From NCBI GenBank assembly GCA_025451075.1, contig JANWLA010000025.1, forward strand, positions 1 to 64,000: DNA of 64,000 nt. Reading direction: 5' to 3'. Shown piece after piece: positions 7,567-16,961 of the stretch. The translations under genes were made by a program, and so were the position numbers. The DNA comes from Nitrosotalea sp. (lineage in GTDB: Archaea > Thermoproteota > Nitrososphaeria > Nitrososphaerales > Nitrosopumilaceae). Positions within the stretch are counted from its first letter, which is position 1. Every line of letters starts with the position of its first letter. The notes below the pieces were generated by a model. It saw only the letters and a list, made by a program, of their open reading frames with translations. It was not told the DNA's origin and searched no databases.

Positions 7567-7854
7567 ATGGTAAAACTAACTAGAATTGAATGCGTAAAAA
7601 AAGATGGTAATCTCATTAGTGAAGTATCTGGAATAGTTGCAAATCCACTAGATGGCAAGCCGGTGCAAAAACTGTTCAGGGCAATAGATAGACCAATTGA
7701 TCTGTGGTTCAAATTTCCAGATGGAAAAGAGGATAGGCTGGTAATCCAAACATATTTGGATAATCGCACGGGAAAAAAGATACCGCATTTTATTTTGGCT
7801 GACCCATCCAAGCGTAGCAAGAACTATCTGGAACAGTTTCAGGTTTGCAAATAA
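7567..7854 (+). CDS. Small hypothetical protein
   Basis: 95 residues, soluble, predicted mostly beta (KLTRIECVKKDGNLISEVSG ... VIQTYLDNRTGKKIPHFILA). It has no Cys motif or signal peptide. A GATAAATTTTAAAT element about 26-30 nt upstream supports a leaderless ATG start. No family recognised. The overlapping antisense frames have no comparable promoter and are ignored. Confidence 0.6.
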   Translation: MVKLTRIECVKKDGNLISEVSGIVANPLDGKPVQKLFRAIDRPIDLWFKFPDGKEDRLVIQTYLDNRTGKKIPHFILADPSKRSKNYLEQFQVCK

Positions 7855-7972
7855 GCCATAATCCGTAGAATCAAACACCTTCTGATCCATCTATTTTTAT
7901 TTCTTGGAAGAAAGTTACAGAGAGAATCTACGCCACTTTTTTAAAGTTTGAAGATTAAATGAATGGTATATT

Positions 7973-8476
7973 TTGAAGGTAGAAAATGTTGTAGCAATAA
8001 TTCTAATCGCTGGATCTGGAACTATGGTTACATATTTTGTTGTCTCTAATTGGTGGTCACATACACATCAAACAATACCTCATGGAATATCATGTGAAGC
8101 AGAATTGAAGGAATTTCAATCTAATCTAGGACTCTCAAAAAGACAACAAACCAAAGCAATAATCATGGCTAATCAAACGCTAAAAAAACTCATTGATGAT
8201 AGTACCTATTGTGAATTTATGGGACTTGGAACTCTGTATACAGAATATGGCTCGTATCAGGTACTGAATATCAATCTAAATGACACAAAAGAACTCACAG
8301 CTAAAGTGAATCTACAAAACAATTCTGTTGTATCCTATGAGCTCACTCGTCTGACAAGAACAGGTGGTCCAGATGTCTATGTTGAACCTGTTAACATTGT
8401 TCTGCCGTACCTGTTTTTTGGCGCTATCACAGCTGGAATAATAATTTATTTTTTTAAAATAAAGAGAAGGAAATGA
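7973..8476 (+). CDS. Bitopic membrane protein, first gene of the secretome series
   Basis: 167 residues from TTG 7973; there is no upstream in-frame ATG or GTG. It has an N-terminal hydrophobic segment (VVAIILIAGSGTMVTYFVV, about residues 5-23), an extracellular domain of ~110 residues with two cysteines, and a C-terminal membrane segment (IVLPYLFFGAITAGIIIYFF) followed by KIKRRK. The basic end lies cytoplasmic. It overlaps the next gene by ATGA, so translation is coupled. A TTTTTTAAAG box about 30 nt upstream could be the promoter of the first unit. No domain family recognised. Confidence 0.65.
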   Translation: MKVENVVAIILIAGSGTMVTYFVVSNWWSHTHQTIPHGISCEAELKEFQSNLGLSKRQQTKAIIMANQTLKKLIDDSTYCEFMGLGTLYTEYGSYQVLNINLNDTKELTAKVNLQNNSVVSYELTRLTRTGGPDVYVEPVNIVLPYLFFGAITAGIIIYFFKIKRRK

Positions 8477-9243
8477 AAACTCTACACCTTGGAATAATTA
8501 TTGGAATTACTGGCATGGCAGTAATAGGTATGACATCTCTTGTCTTGATTGATTTGCAATCAAAAACTAACGAATCTGATAAGTATGTGTTTGAAGGCAA
8601 CTATGAAATTTCAAAAGATATGGTTGGATCTGTAGGAGATAAATCGTTTTTTGTTTCTCAATCATACCAAGAAAATTATGTCAATTATTCCATTCCATTT
8701 CATGGTGTGATTTTTAGTACTCTTGACCGTAATAATGACAATAACCCTGGTGGATTTGTTTCTAATTTGGTGAGATTCTCTGATGGGACTAATGAAACTT
8801 TAACGACTGGATATGGTGGGCATCCTCCAAATACCATAACCATATTGACCAAACATCAAAACCCGCAGGCTGGACTGACAAGGTATGATAACGGTTCAGT
8901 CAACTTTCTAGTAAATACGCCCGTGCTGACTGTAAATGGGTTAAAAGAGACTTATTCAGTGGGGGAAAAAATCAACATTACAATTGATTTTCAAGGTCAG
9001 CTGCAATACTGTGAGTATCCTCACATAGAAGTGCTTGATCTGAATCAAAATGTGGTATGGAAAAGCAAGGACATAACCAGTCTGTGCGTTTCTGCACCCT
9101 TTAGTCCTCTGCCATATGTTAGTCAAAGCTTTGATATGAACTCTGGATACGGCGGCCCAATTATGATAAACACTACTGGCGATTATATCATGAAAGTCTC
9201 TCTTTATGGTAACAGTATTGAAAAAGGATTTGTTGTTAAATAA
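8473..9243 (+). CDS. Secreted protein with C-terminal module B
   Basis: 256 residues. The start MKTLHLGIIIGITGMAVIGM is the shared box-encoded signal/anchor. Residues ~145-256 form what is called module B here: NGLKETYSVGEKINITIDFQ, CEYPHIEVLDLNQNVVWKSK, LPYVSQSF, YGGPIMINTTG, MKVSLYGNSIEKGF. This is an Ig-like beta-sandwich with two conserved Cys, repeated in the genes at 13286 and 25627. The first half (FHGVIFSTLDRNNDNNPGGF) is not matched elsewhere in the window. ATGA overlap with the gene before it. Presumably a membrane-tethered or secreted surface protein; binding partner unknown. Confidence 0.7.
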   Translation: MKTLHLGIIIGITGMAVIGMTSLVLIDLQSKTNESDKYVFEGNYEISKDMVGSVGDKSFFVSQSYQENYVNYSIPFHGVIFSTLDRNNDNNPGGFVSNLVRFSDGTNETLTTGYGGHPPNTITILTKHQNPQAGLTRYDNGSVNFLVNTPVLTVNGLKETYSVGEKINITIDFQGQLQYCEYPHIEVLDLNQNVVWKSKDITSLCVSAPFSPLPYVSQSFDMNSGYGGPIMINTTGDYIMKVSLYGNSIEKGFVVK

Positions 9244-9367
9244 ATGAAAACACTGCATTTTTTTAATAATTGCAATCCTTGGTGCAAGTCTTGTCATTAT
9301 TAACAATCGTGCTTTTTCTGACGACACTCCATTTAGTTATGATGTTAAAATCAATATGATATCATAA
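9244..9367 (+). pseudogene. Frameshifted box gene remnant
   Basis: ATG directly follows the TAA of the previous gene. The box start MKTLHF is followed by a run of seven T. In frame the product stops after 19 codons, but one base later the frame reads LIIAILGASLVIINNRAFSD and ends at TAA 9367, a normal signal-peptide continuation. The gene therefore looks like a short secreted protein broken by a one-base insertion in the T run (or slippage there). Confidence 0.55.
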
Positions 9368-9489
9368 CTTTAGAATAAAATTCTTGTAAAATTTTCTAGT
9401 GTTTTTTATACTGTGTGAGGTACTGTACAGGACATGGTATACACTTGTACGTAAGTCTTAAATTTCATTAAAATTTAGCGCTCTAGGCA

Positions 9490-11028
9490 ATGAAAACTTT
9501 GTACTTACCAATAATTATAATTGGTTTTCTTGTAACATTAGTATTCTCTTTTGGCATGTCTAGTGTACAAGCTCAAATCTCTAATTTGGCATGTGCAAAT
9601 ACAACAGAACTTGCAAAGTCCGTAACTCCGCCTTACAGCCCAGGGCTTTCACTGTTCCAAAATTACACACTCCAGTGTGCTACAATGTCAGGCTCTGCAA
9701 TTCAAATGCACTATGTTCCAAATATTGCATCTGTTGTAAATTCTAAAACAAATCTTAATTCTCAATCAATGATTGAAATGATTCCGGATTCTGGAAATGA
9801 TATTTCCGCAACAGTAAATGTGGACCAATCCGCACATGTTCCAGTCAAGATTAAAGTTGAAAACGGATACAGCATGTCTTCTGTACAATTTTCTTTGGTA
9901 AATCTTCCACCACGGGTCCAGTCTTGGACAGATCCCCGTAATTCCGGGTTTCTTGCAAGTCAACCTGTTAATGGTAGCCTTGCAAATGCCACAATTAACA
10001 TCTATGTGGATTCTGGTGCTAAAGCAGGATCATATGGCATTGGAATGGAAGCCGATGGTTCCATGATGGATTCTACTGGAAAATATATTGAATTGAACCA
10101 ATCAGAGATTGGGACATTACATCTTATCATATCAGGCAAAGATAGTATGTGGTCTGATGTAGGTCTTCCTGACATTCACCAAGATACCATATGTTCAGAT
10201 GTAGGTGGTGGAAGATCTTGCTCTGGTTTTCCAGCGTATGAAGAGTATCCAGTTACAATATATGGTCAGGGACAAAAGGTTACCATGTCAGTACCTGATT
10301 TGCCAGCTGGAAAATATGTCAGATTTGTTCCCGGTGATGTAATTGCCACACCAGGTGGCACTGGCCTGAAGATGATAGCTGCGGGAATTGTAAGGCCGGG
10401 GACTCCAAATGCATTGTTCACACCTGTTGCTACAATTGTTGCCCAGTCATCAGATGGAGCAGAATCTGCAAATTATATCCCGATTGCTGCAATACAAAAC
10501 ATTACTGTCATACATGCTCCTGCACCAATGGCATTTACAGGTGGTTTTGGGGGAGATGGACAGCAAGGATTTGGAATTTCTGCCGTGGTGTATGACCCAC
10601 AAGATTACACTGGGGCTCCGTTGCACGTAAAACTATCTGTTCTTGGAATGGATAATGGAACATCAATATCACAAATGCCTTCATGGTTATCTGTGTCGAT
10701 TCCAGAACCGTCTTTTGATTTGGCACCTACAGTTCCGTATTATTTTTTGCTCAACTTTTCAAGTACTAACGCACCGCTTGGGACATATCCTGTTGCAATC
10801 AAGGAGGACATGGAAAACTCTAGTTTTGTACAGGATGTGATGATAAAAATTTACAATCCTCCAAGATTTGGAGGTGCAATGACGGGACCAATTATTTCTA
10901 CTCCTGCACCTGTAGGTGATGTAGCAACTAATGATGTTAACAATGCTGTTACTTTAGCAGAGGTGGGGGTGCCAATATCTGCTGGAATCTCCACTGGTGT
11001 GATCTTGTCTTCAAGGAAAAGAAAATGA
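9490..11028 (+). CDS. Large secreted protein with C-terminal membrane anchor
   Basis: 512 residues. Signal peptide MKTLYLPIIIIGFLVTLVFS...VQAQ (cleavage near residue 29). The mature part is beta-rich, with many N-x-S/T sequons. It contains PLHVKLSVLG and LGTYPVAIKEDMENSSF, the style of CARDB/NEW3-type beta domains of archaeal surface proteins. At the end, LAEVGVPISAGISTGVILS plus SRKRK is a hydrophobic anchor with a basic stop, the same tail design as in the gene at 21438. It overlaps the next gene by ATGA. Confidence 0.7.
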   Translation: MKTLYLPIIIIGFLVTLVFSFGMSSVQAQISNLACANTTELAKSVTPPYSPGLSLFQNYTLQCATMSGSAIQMHYVPNIASVVNSKTNLNSQSMIEMIPDSGNDISATVNVDQSAHVPVKIKVENGYSMSSVQFSLVNLPPRVQSWTDPRNSGFLASQPVNGSLANATINIYVDSGAKAGSYGIGMEADGSMMDSTGKYIELNQSEIGTLHLIISGKDSMWSDVGLPDIHQDTICSDVGGGRSCSGFPAYEEYPVTIYGQGQKVTMSVPDLPAGKYVRFVPGDVIATPGGTGLKMIAAGIVRPGTPNALFTPVATIVAQSSDGAESANYIPIAAIQNITVIHAPAPMAFTGGFGGDGQQGFGISAVVYDPQDYTGAPLHVKLSVLGMDNGTSISQMPSWLSVSIPEPSFDLAPTVPYYFLLNFSSTNAPLGTYPVAIKEDMENSSFVQDVMIKIYNPPRFGGAMTGPIISTPAPVGDVATNDVNNAVTLAEVGVPISAGISTGVILSSRKRK

Positions 11029-12476
11029 AAACTCTACTTGTCGTCTCCATTCTATTGTCATCCACAGTACTTCCTGCGATACCATTAGCATCTGCACATG
11101 GCGTATGTGGGGGTCTGCAATCTACATATGTGCATACTCTCTATCCTACTTTATCAAAACAATCAGTCAAGACTGGTGAAGACTTTACCATCACGGGAAA
11201 TGTGACTGCATTTACGGGAAATGATCTAAAAGGACAGTTGCTTTTGCAAACAGAACAAGGATCCAATGGAAGATTTGTGATAACATCAGTCACCCCCACA
11301 GGTGGTATGCTTGACATACCTGGAAATTCTGTAATACCTTACTCCATTACTGTAAAGCCGCTACTGCCTGGAAATTATTATGTTGCTGCGGGAATCAATC
11401 TGGTTGGAATAGACAAAAGTCTCATCAATAATGGGTGTCCTACAGCACCTGACATTGCAGTAACCGGTACTCCAATGTGTGCACAAGGAATGGTTGCAGT
11501 ATCAAAGGCAGAAGATGGTTCTATCTTTTGTATCAAGTCAGGCGACGCACAAAATATTGTACAAAGGGGCTGGGCAAGCAAGATTGTTCCAAGTGTGCCA
11601 ATAGCAGAAACACTCCAAGAAGGAAACAAAACAAGCTCAGATGCTCTAAAACTCTTGCTTTCAACAAACTCTACTGTAATAAAACCAAACCAGACACTTG
11701 GTATTGATATCACCCTTAACAACACGTCCTCAAGTGTTCTAGTCAAAGATGCGCAAAACAACTGGCCAATGCAAGGACTAAGCATGGGCCCGTGCCAGTT
11801 TGATCCTGTAGGCGTTGGTGTGTATGGGGGAAACTATGCCATTGAAAACATAACAAACGCAAGACCTCTCCAGCTTTATCAAAATGGTACCTACAATTGT
11901 CCTGCTTTTGCAGGAATTGACAGGTATATTTTCGAGCCATCTGGTGACAAGGCCGTCTTGGAAAATTCAAACGGCAATTCTACGGGGGAAGTGAAATATC
12001 ACACATCATTTGATGGGTTCTATACAGGCAATGGATTTGTACCACCTGATGTTGGGGTGTATACGATTTTAGCTGATGACGAGTGGGGACATCTTGCAAT
12101 ACAACATTTCACGGTTGCTCTTACCCAAAATGTTTCTGCTGTATCAAATTTGATTCCAGTGATTAATACGAATTTTACAATAAATTACAATCTAACAGGA
12201 AACAACAAACTCCTTGATGCTAACATGAGTAAACAATCAAACTCTCTTATTTTATCACTAGGTACAACTAGTAATGGAACGTTAACTGTCTCTATACCAA
12301 GAACACTGCTTGATTCAAAAAGCGCATACAGCAATCAAGATACCCAGTTTATCATACTAGTTGACAAACAAGAAGTCAAGTATATAGAAACAACATCTAT
12401 TGATGCAAGAACACTTACAATTCCATTTGAATTGGGCGCAAAAAAGATCGAAATAACTGCACCAGTAAATATATGA
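11025..12476 (+). CDS. Secreted protein with C-x16-C-GW module
   Basis: 483 residues. Signal peptide MKTLLVVSILLSSTVLPAIP...ASA, mature start near HGVCGG. Residues ~35-130 resemble an Ig-like domain (VKTGEDFTITGNVTAFTGN). Residues ~150-185 carry the Cys module in variant form (CAQGMVAVSKAEDGSIFC, then RGW 12 residues later). The C-terminal half is beta-rich, with VGVYTILADDEWGH typical of thaumarchaeal surface proteins and many glycosylation sequons. There is no membrane tail, so it may be fully secreted. Coupled to the preceding gene by ATGA; followed by a solitary box at 12486. Confidence 0.7.
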   Translation: MKTLLVVSILLSSTVLPAIPLASAHGVCGGLQSTYVHTLYPTLSKQSVKTGEDFTITGNVTAFTGNDLKGQLLLQTEQGSNGRFVITSVTPTGGMLDIPGNSVIPYSITVKPLLPGNYYVAAGINLVGIDKSLINNGCPTAPDIAVTGTPMCAQGMVAVSKAEDGSIFCIKSGDAQNIVQRGWASKIVPSVPIAETLQEGNKTSSDALKLLLSTNSTVIKPNQTLGIDITLNNTSSSVLVKDAQNNWPMQGLSMGPCQFDPVGVGVYGGNYAIENITNARPLQLYQNGTYNCPAFAGIDRYIFEPSGDKAVLENSNGNSTGEVKYHTSFDGFYTGNGFVPPDVGVYTILADDEWGHLAIQHFTVALTQNVSAVSNLIPVINTNFTINYNLTGNNKLLDANMSKQSNSLILSLGTTSNGTLTVSIPRTLLDSKSAYSNQDTQFIILVDKQEVKYIETTSIDARTLTIPFELGAKKIEITAPVNI

Positions 12477-12479
12477 TAT

Positions 12480-12506
12480 TAGAAAATGAAAACTCTATAT
12501 CTATTA
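12480..12506 (+). repeat. Solitary MKTL box at end of unit 1
   Basis: AGAAAATGAAAACTCTATAT is a near-perfect copy of the box that starts the neighbouring genes, but no gene follows; its frame stops after 22 codons, running into the 3' end of the opposite-strand regulator at 12504. It marks the junction between unit 1 and the regulator insert. Confidence 0.6.
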
Positions 12507-12851
12507 ACTCTTCAATTTTTTGTGCTTTACTTGAACACTGATCTTGTGCAGTGATCCATCTGCAATTTTTTCAGATATGTAATCAATATTTTTTCGCATG
12601 CTCTGAATTATCGGACTTGACATGTCAATTGAATACAGTTTGGCATTTGCTATCTTACGGTTTATGCGTATCATGCCAAAATCAACCAAGTTGTCAAAGT
12701 ATTTGTAAAACGTAGTCTTGCTCATGCCCAGTGCCTCGATTATCTCTTTTTGTGTAAAATCATTTTTTGGAAAGTCCATGAGGTAGTCGAGGATCTTCAT
12801 CTGAGGCGAGCTTCCATATGCCCTGAGAAGAAGCGAGTCTGATTCTGTCAT
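12504..12851 (-). CDS. Winged-helix transcription regulator
   Basis: 115 residues, cytoplasmic. Residues ~15-75 form a wHTH: LLRAYGSSPQMKILDYLMDF, FTQKEIIEALGMSKTTFYKY as turn and recognition helix, and IRINRKIANAKLYSID as wing. The family resembles archaeal ArsR/TrmB-type one-domain regulators. It faces against the secretome genes, lies between a solitary box and the 30-bp promoter repeat, and could control either neighbouring unit; direct evidence for a target is absent. The start at ATG 12851 overlaps a divergent AT-rich promoter area. Confidence 0.8.
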   Translation of the reverse strand: MTESDSLLLRAYGSSPQMKILDYLMDFPKNDFTQKEIIEALGMSKTTFYKYFDNLVDFGMIRINRKIANAKLYSIDMSSPIIQSMRKNIDYISEKIADGSLHKISVQVKHKKLKS

Positions 12852-12915
12852 GATGTTATTTTACTCTAAAAAGTATTTAAATTATAACTTTAGAAGGTAC
12901 GATAAGTGTACTTGC

Positions 12916-13199
12916 ATGAAGGCCACCTTTACTGACGACCAACTTCGCGCACAGATTCTGTATTATCTGTGGAACCAAGGAATCTGGTCTGAGATCTATA
13001 CCAACCTTGACAAGATGGCAAGAAGGCTTAGCAATATTTTGTAAAAAACAACGGCAAAAATACGACAAAAAAGATTGAAGACCTGGTCAAGTGGAACTGG
13101 GTCTTGCCACGCAAAAATTGGGATACTATATCACTCAATCCTGTTTACAAATCTCAAATCAAACAATATGTGGATAATCATCTGATTTTGAATCAATAG
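12916..13199 (+). pseudogene. Frameshifted small protein gene
   Basis: ATG 12916 opens MKATFTDDQLRAQILYYLWN and ends at TAA 13042-13044 (43 codons). Immediately after, the next frame stays open from about 13030 to TAG 13199 and reads FVKNNGKNTTKKIEDLVKWN, then WVLPRKNWDTISLNPVYK. Together they would make one ~95-residue protein of wHTH or DNA-binding size. A single-base loss between 13025 and 13035 explains the break. TATTTAAATT lies about 30 nt upstream of the ATG area. Confidence 0.5.
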
Positions 13200-13230
13200 A
13201 GGACTTGGATGAACTCACCTGATATTAAAA

Positions 13231-13260
13231 CTAGAAGAATTCTACACCAATTTTTTAAAC
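13231..13260 (+). promoter_or_regulatory. 30-bp promoter repeat, copy 1
   Basis: CTAGAAGAATTCTACACC followed by AATTTTTTAAAC is identical to 18788-18817. TTTTTTAAAC serves as the TATA box, about 26-35 nt before the ATG at 13286. The downstream stretch CCAGTACG-x6-AATATGAA is also similar, consistent with a leaderless transcript. The GAATTCTACACC part resembles a degenerate MKTL box. Confidence 0.65.
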
Positions 13261-13285
13261 CATGCCTGTCCAGTACGTGTAAAAT

Positions 13286-14575
13286 ATGAAAATCATTCAT
13301 CTTTTGTTTATCGTTTTTACGGCAATTGTTTTTCTAGGCTTGGGACTGCAACCTGTTCACGCAGACAATGCAAATGGTGTATCAATCCAAAATATTGCGA
13401 TACAACCGTCTACGATAAAAGTTGGAGATGCATTTACTGTTACTGCAACACTGGTCAACAATTCTACGGTTCCAATATTTGTGGGTGATATGGGCAGCAA
13501 GGATTGTCAAGGACCATTTTTTGCTGTAACGTTTGATAATCATGCCAAGGTTACTGAGAAACAAGGAGTAGCATGTAGCTATGTTGCTTTTATGGAGAGA
13601 TTAGATCCTGGTAAAAAAAATACTGGAACTAGTCCGGGTCTATTTTTTACTTATACTGTGACAGAGCCTGGAATTGCAAATGTTACTATAACATTCCCAT
13701 ATGATATCAAAAATCAAACAGACCCTAACCAGTCAAACATTGGACAATCTATTTCAAAATCAATCTTGTTTACAATATATGAGAACGATACAAATTCACA
13801 GGGAATGACCACAGAAGAATTAAATAAAAAATTAGATGCCGCAAGAGAAAAAATATCCAACATCATGATGAATAATACTACAGACATTCCATTCAACATG
13901 GTGGGCATAAACATAGTAAATTCGACATTGGATGTGGGAATTGATAGTACAAAAGCTACATTATCTGCAGAGCAGTATAAAGAAAAGATCAAAGAAATTG
14001 TTGGTGATCTTCCGATCACTCTAGTAATAGGTCATATTCAACTTCTTGGCAATAGTACATCCGAGCAGAAGGATTCTTCTACCTCATTTGTTATGTCTCC
14101 ACTAAAGCAGTTCAACTCCGGAATTGCAGCTAATGATGTAAAATGTGGACAAGGTTTTCAGCTTATCATAAGATCAGAAGGTGGTTTTCCCGCATGTGTA
14201 AAATATTCTAGTGTACAAAAACTTGTAGACTGGGGATTGGTTCTTACTAGATTATCGGTAGATGGTTTGAAAGAAACATACAGCATTGGAGAAAAAATCA
14301 ATACTACTATTAGTTTTCAAGGTATAATGCATTATTGTGATTATCCTCAAATTCAGGTACTTGATTCAAACCAAAATGTGGTGTTGAAAAATAAGGAAAA
14401 GGACGTCATGTGTGTCTCTGATCCTTTCATACCTCTACCATATGTAACTGAAAGACTTGATCTTGATTCTGCATATGGTGGACCAATAATGATAAACGAT
14501 ACGGGTAGTTACACATTGAAAATTTCTCTCTATGGGAATGATATTGAAAAAGGATTCACTGTTGGAATGAAATGA
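13286..14575 (+). CDS. Mosaic secreted protein: module A + Cys module + module B
   Basis: 429 residues. Signal MKIIHLLFIVFTAIVFLGLG ... VHA. Residues ~28-165 are module A (NGVSIQNIAIQPSTIKVGD, LVNNSTVPIFVGD, RLDPGKKNTGTSPGLFFTY), shared with the gene at 19751. A linker with EELNKKLDAAREKISNIM follows, then the Cys module (FNSGIAANDVKCGQGFQLII ... PACVKYSS) at ~272-318. In this copy the terminal RGW reads WGL, so the conserved tryptophan is displaced. Module B closes the protein (DGLKETYSIGEKIN ... SLYGNDIEKGFTV). First gene of unit 2, behind the 30-bp promoter repeat; ATGA overlap with the next gene. Confidence 0.75.
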   Translation: MKIIHLLFIVFTAIVFLGLGLQPVHADNANGVSIQNIAIQPSTIKVGDAFTVTATLVNNSTVPIFVGDMGSKDCQGPFFAVTFDNHAKVTEKQGVACSYVAFMERLDPGKKNTGTSPGLFFTYTVTEPGIANVTITFPYDIKNQTDPNQSNIGQSISKSILFTIYENDTNSQGMTTEELNKKLDAAREKISNIMMNNTTDIPFNMVGINIVNSTLDVGIDSTKATLSAEQYKEKIKEIVGDLPITLVIGHIQLLGNSTSEQKDSSTSFVMSPLKQFNSGIAANDVKCGQGFQLIIRSEGGFPACVKYSSVQKLVDWGLVLTRLSVDGLKETYSIGEKINTTISFQGIMHYCDYPQIQVLDSNQNVVLKNKEKDVMCVSDPFIPLPYVTERLDLDSAYGGPIMINDTGSYTLKISLYGNDIEKGFTVGMK

Positions 14576-15609
14576 AAACTCTACATCTTTTGATGATTTG
14601 TGCTATTCTGATTTTATCAAGTCCCTTGTTAGCATATGCCACAATGTATGGCGGACATTTGGGTCCAGTATCTGGCGATATGCTGTTCATGAAATCAAAT
14701 TCAAATGCTACAATTAAAATAAATTATCTTGTCAATTATCCACACAATAAAACCATAAGCACGGGGATTGAGATATACGATGCAAGAGCACAATACTCGG
14801 AGCCCATGGCATCTAGTGATCTGACGGTCGGAGCAGAACCTGCTTCGATAGACCTGATGAAAAATAACACTGTAACATATACAATTACTGCAAAAAATAA
14901 TGTGAAAGGAGTGTATGCCATGTCATTATATTCTTCATGTGGGAAATCTCCGCTAGTTGTTGGACTAAACGAGTCTGATGTTTTACCATCTGCATTATTC
15001 AGATTTGCAATGCCATACCATTGTGGAGTCATATCTGGTGAGGTTTCTAAAGAGATAATAGGTTATAATGGCATAACTTCTAAAACTGTTTTCATACCCC
15101 AAGACAGATTCAGCCCGTTAGAGCAGATTCAGCTTGGATCAAACACAACAGATGTGCAATGCAAACAAGGACTGGATTTGATAATAAGGACAAATGATAA
15201 CACGCCAGCTTGTGTAAAACCAGACACTGCATCAAAACTTGTTGAACGTGGTTGGGCATTGATCTATGCCAATATGGTTGACAAGGAATCAATCAGCTTA
15301 TCAGCATATCAAGGAGTCTCGAATGAGGCTTTTTACAACAATGGAACTGTGGCTTCAAATTTTACTATTGATGTGAATATCAATAATTTCAAGCCATCAA
15401 ACGCTTCACTTGTTTTACAGGTTTACTATAATAATGGAATGCCATACAAAACAGTCAGTGTACCTTCAGATGAGATACAGTCAGATGGATTTTACAAATA
15501 TCTTCTAATTGCTGTGTCAGATAAAAATCACTCTGCACCATTCAAAGTTGTTGCAACTTACAACAAAGAAACTGCGATAACATATGCACCGGTCTTTGCT
15601 CATCCATAG
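14572..15609 (+). CDS. Secreted protein with C-x16-C-GW module
   Basis: 345 residues. Signal MKTLHLLMICAILILSSPLL, mature start near ATMYGG. Residues ~30-175 are a beta domain not matched elsewhere in the window. The Cys module lies at ~180-230 (SPLEQIQLGSNTTDVQCKQG, C at position 17 later in NTPACVKP, then VERGW). The last ~110 residues form a second beta domain (NNFKPSNASLVLQVYYNNG). There is no membrane tail. Coupled by ATGA to the gene before it and 2 bp from the gene after it. Confidence 0.72.
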   Translation: MKTLHLLMICAILILSSPLLAYATMYGGHLGPVSGDMLFMKSNSNATIKINYLVNYPHNKTISTGIEIYDARAQYSEPMASSDLTVGAEPASIDLMKNNTVTYTITAKNNVKGVYAMSLYSSCGKSPLVVGLNESDVLPSALFRFAMPYHCGVISGEVSKEIIGYNGITSKTVFIPQDRFSPLEQIQLGSNTTDVQCKQGLDLIIRTNDNTPACVKPDTASKLVERGWALIYANMVDKESISLSAYQGVSNEAFYNNGTVASNFTIDVNINNFKPSNASLVLQVYYNNGMPYKTVSVPSDEIQSDGFYKYLLIAVSDKNHSAPFKVVATYNKETAITYAPVFAHP

Positions 15610-15611
15610 AA

Positions 15612-16961
15612 ATGAAAATTCAATACCTTTCAATAATTCTGACAATTGTAATCGTATTTGCGTCTTGTTTTGTTCTAGCTAATGCAAATGCTCAGAATTG
15701 CATGGGGGGACAGTACTGTGGAGGAAATCTGTCATCTTCTACTTCTGCAGCAAATAGAAATATAACAGTCAGTCTAAATTTTTATTCAAATTCTGCAATG
15801 CCTGATAATGTTCACTATCTTTGGCTGCGGTTCTTTGATGCAAAAAATGATGCATTGATAAAAAAGCTGACATTTTTTATCAACGCAACAAAAGATGACA
15901 AGGTCTTGATACATGACCTATTTTATACCAAGACCGGCTTGATGATGATGAAATTCTTTCCTAGCAGAGACATGGGAGAATGGACCGTAAATGGGACTAG
16001 GGAACCAACGTTGGGAGGATGGATGTCAGAAAATGATACCCTGCCTATCACAACATCTGTATTTGCAGAGAATGGTATATACCGCATTCATCTTGAAGTT
16101 TTGGCCCTTGTTAATGCTAATGAACTGGTTGATCAAAACAATCCTCCGGCATTTGATTCTTGGTGGTCAGTAGATGAGAAAGGAAATATTTCAAAATATG
16201 TAACTACACTCAATCTTTTGGACGCGCACAATGGAACAATTCCGACGGAGATAATTCCTAATAATCAAGTTCCTCTGTTTAATGTGAATTATTCCAGTAA
16301 TCCTGTAATCATAACTCAGGTCGAACTTGCAAGCCCCTTTGTATTATTTCCAGACAATCAGACATGCTATAACAAACCGGGCTTTGCTTCTTCATATACT
16401 TGCTCGACAGATGTAATTCCAGGTCACAAGGTACAATGTGGATACTTTATTGGTAGTGGAACATGTGAACCAATTCATCAATACACTGGTGGTATAAATC
16501 AAAACTGTCTTGGCTCTGAAGGTTTTTCAAATACTCCACAATGGTTTGATGTGTACAACACATTGAACAAAACAATACAATTGCAATATTTTACCGTCAA
16601 AGTGCCAACTCAAAATGGATCATATTATGAGGACGGACCACACTATACAATGCCAAATATTGGACCGCATGAAAAATGCACCTATGGATTTTATCCTGTC
16701 GATGAACCAATCTCCTTAGATCCTGCAAATAAGACCGTGCTGATTTCATATGATTATGATGGAAAACATTACACTTCATCCACGCCTTTGTTGACAGATA
16801 TTTACAATGACAACAGAACATGGCAGTTTAATGGGGAAAAGTGGACTTTTGCTGAACAAAACACTGTGGCAATTCCTGAATTTGGCACACTTGCAGTTCC
16901 AGTTTTGTTGATAGGCATTATTTCAGTAATGGCATTTTATAGGAGTAGATTTGCAAAATGA
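15612..16961 (+). CDS. Secreted protein with PEFG-type C-terminal sorting tail
   Basis: 449 residues. Signal MKIQYLSIILTIVIVFASCF ... NAQ. The mature part is Cys- and Asn-rich (CMGGQYCGG; C at DNQTCYN, YTCSTD, QCGYF, TCEP, NQNCLG) with many N-x-S/T sites. The end IPEFGTLAVPVLLIGIISVM plus AFYRSRFAK is a PEFG-CTERM signal: motif, hydrophobic stretch, basic tail, as processed by archaeosortase. It starts at a diverged box (AGAAATGAAAATTCAATACC) 2 bp after the previous stop; its own stop overlaps a solitary box at 16958. Confidence 0.72.
   Translation: MKIQYLSIILTIVIVFASCFVLANANAQNCMGGQYCGGNLSSSTSAANRNITVSLNFYSNSAMPDNVHYLWLRFFDAKNDALIKKLTFFINATKDDKVLIHDLFYTKTGLMMMKFFPSRDMGEWTVNGTREPTLGGWMSENDTLPITTSVFAENGIYRIHLEVLALVNANELVDQNNPPAFDSWWSVDEKGNISKYVTTLNLLDAHNGTIPTEIIPNNQVPLFNVNYSSNPVIITQVELASPFVLFPDNQTCYNKPGFASSYTCSTDVIPGHKVQCGYFIGSGTCEPIHQYTGGINQNCLGSEGFSNTPQWFDVYNTLNKTIQLQYFTVKVPTQNGSYYEDGPHYTMPNIGPHEKCTYGFYPVDEPISLDPANKTVLISYDYDGKHYTSSTPLLTDIYNDNRTWQFNGEKWTFAEQNTVAIPEFGTLAVPVLLIGIISVMAFYRSRFAK

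Noticed and set aside
8956..9327. Minus-strand 123-codon ORF over module B
   Set aside because: Complement of a module conserved at protein level in three plus-strand genes.
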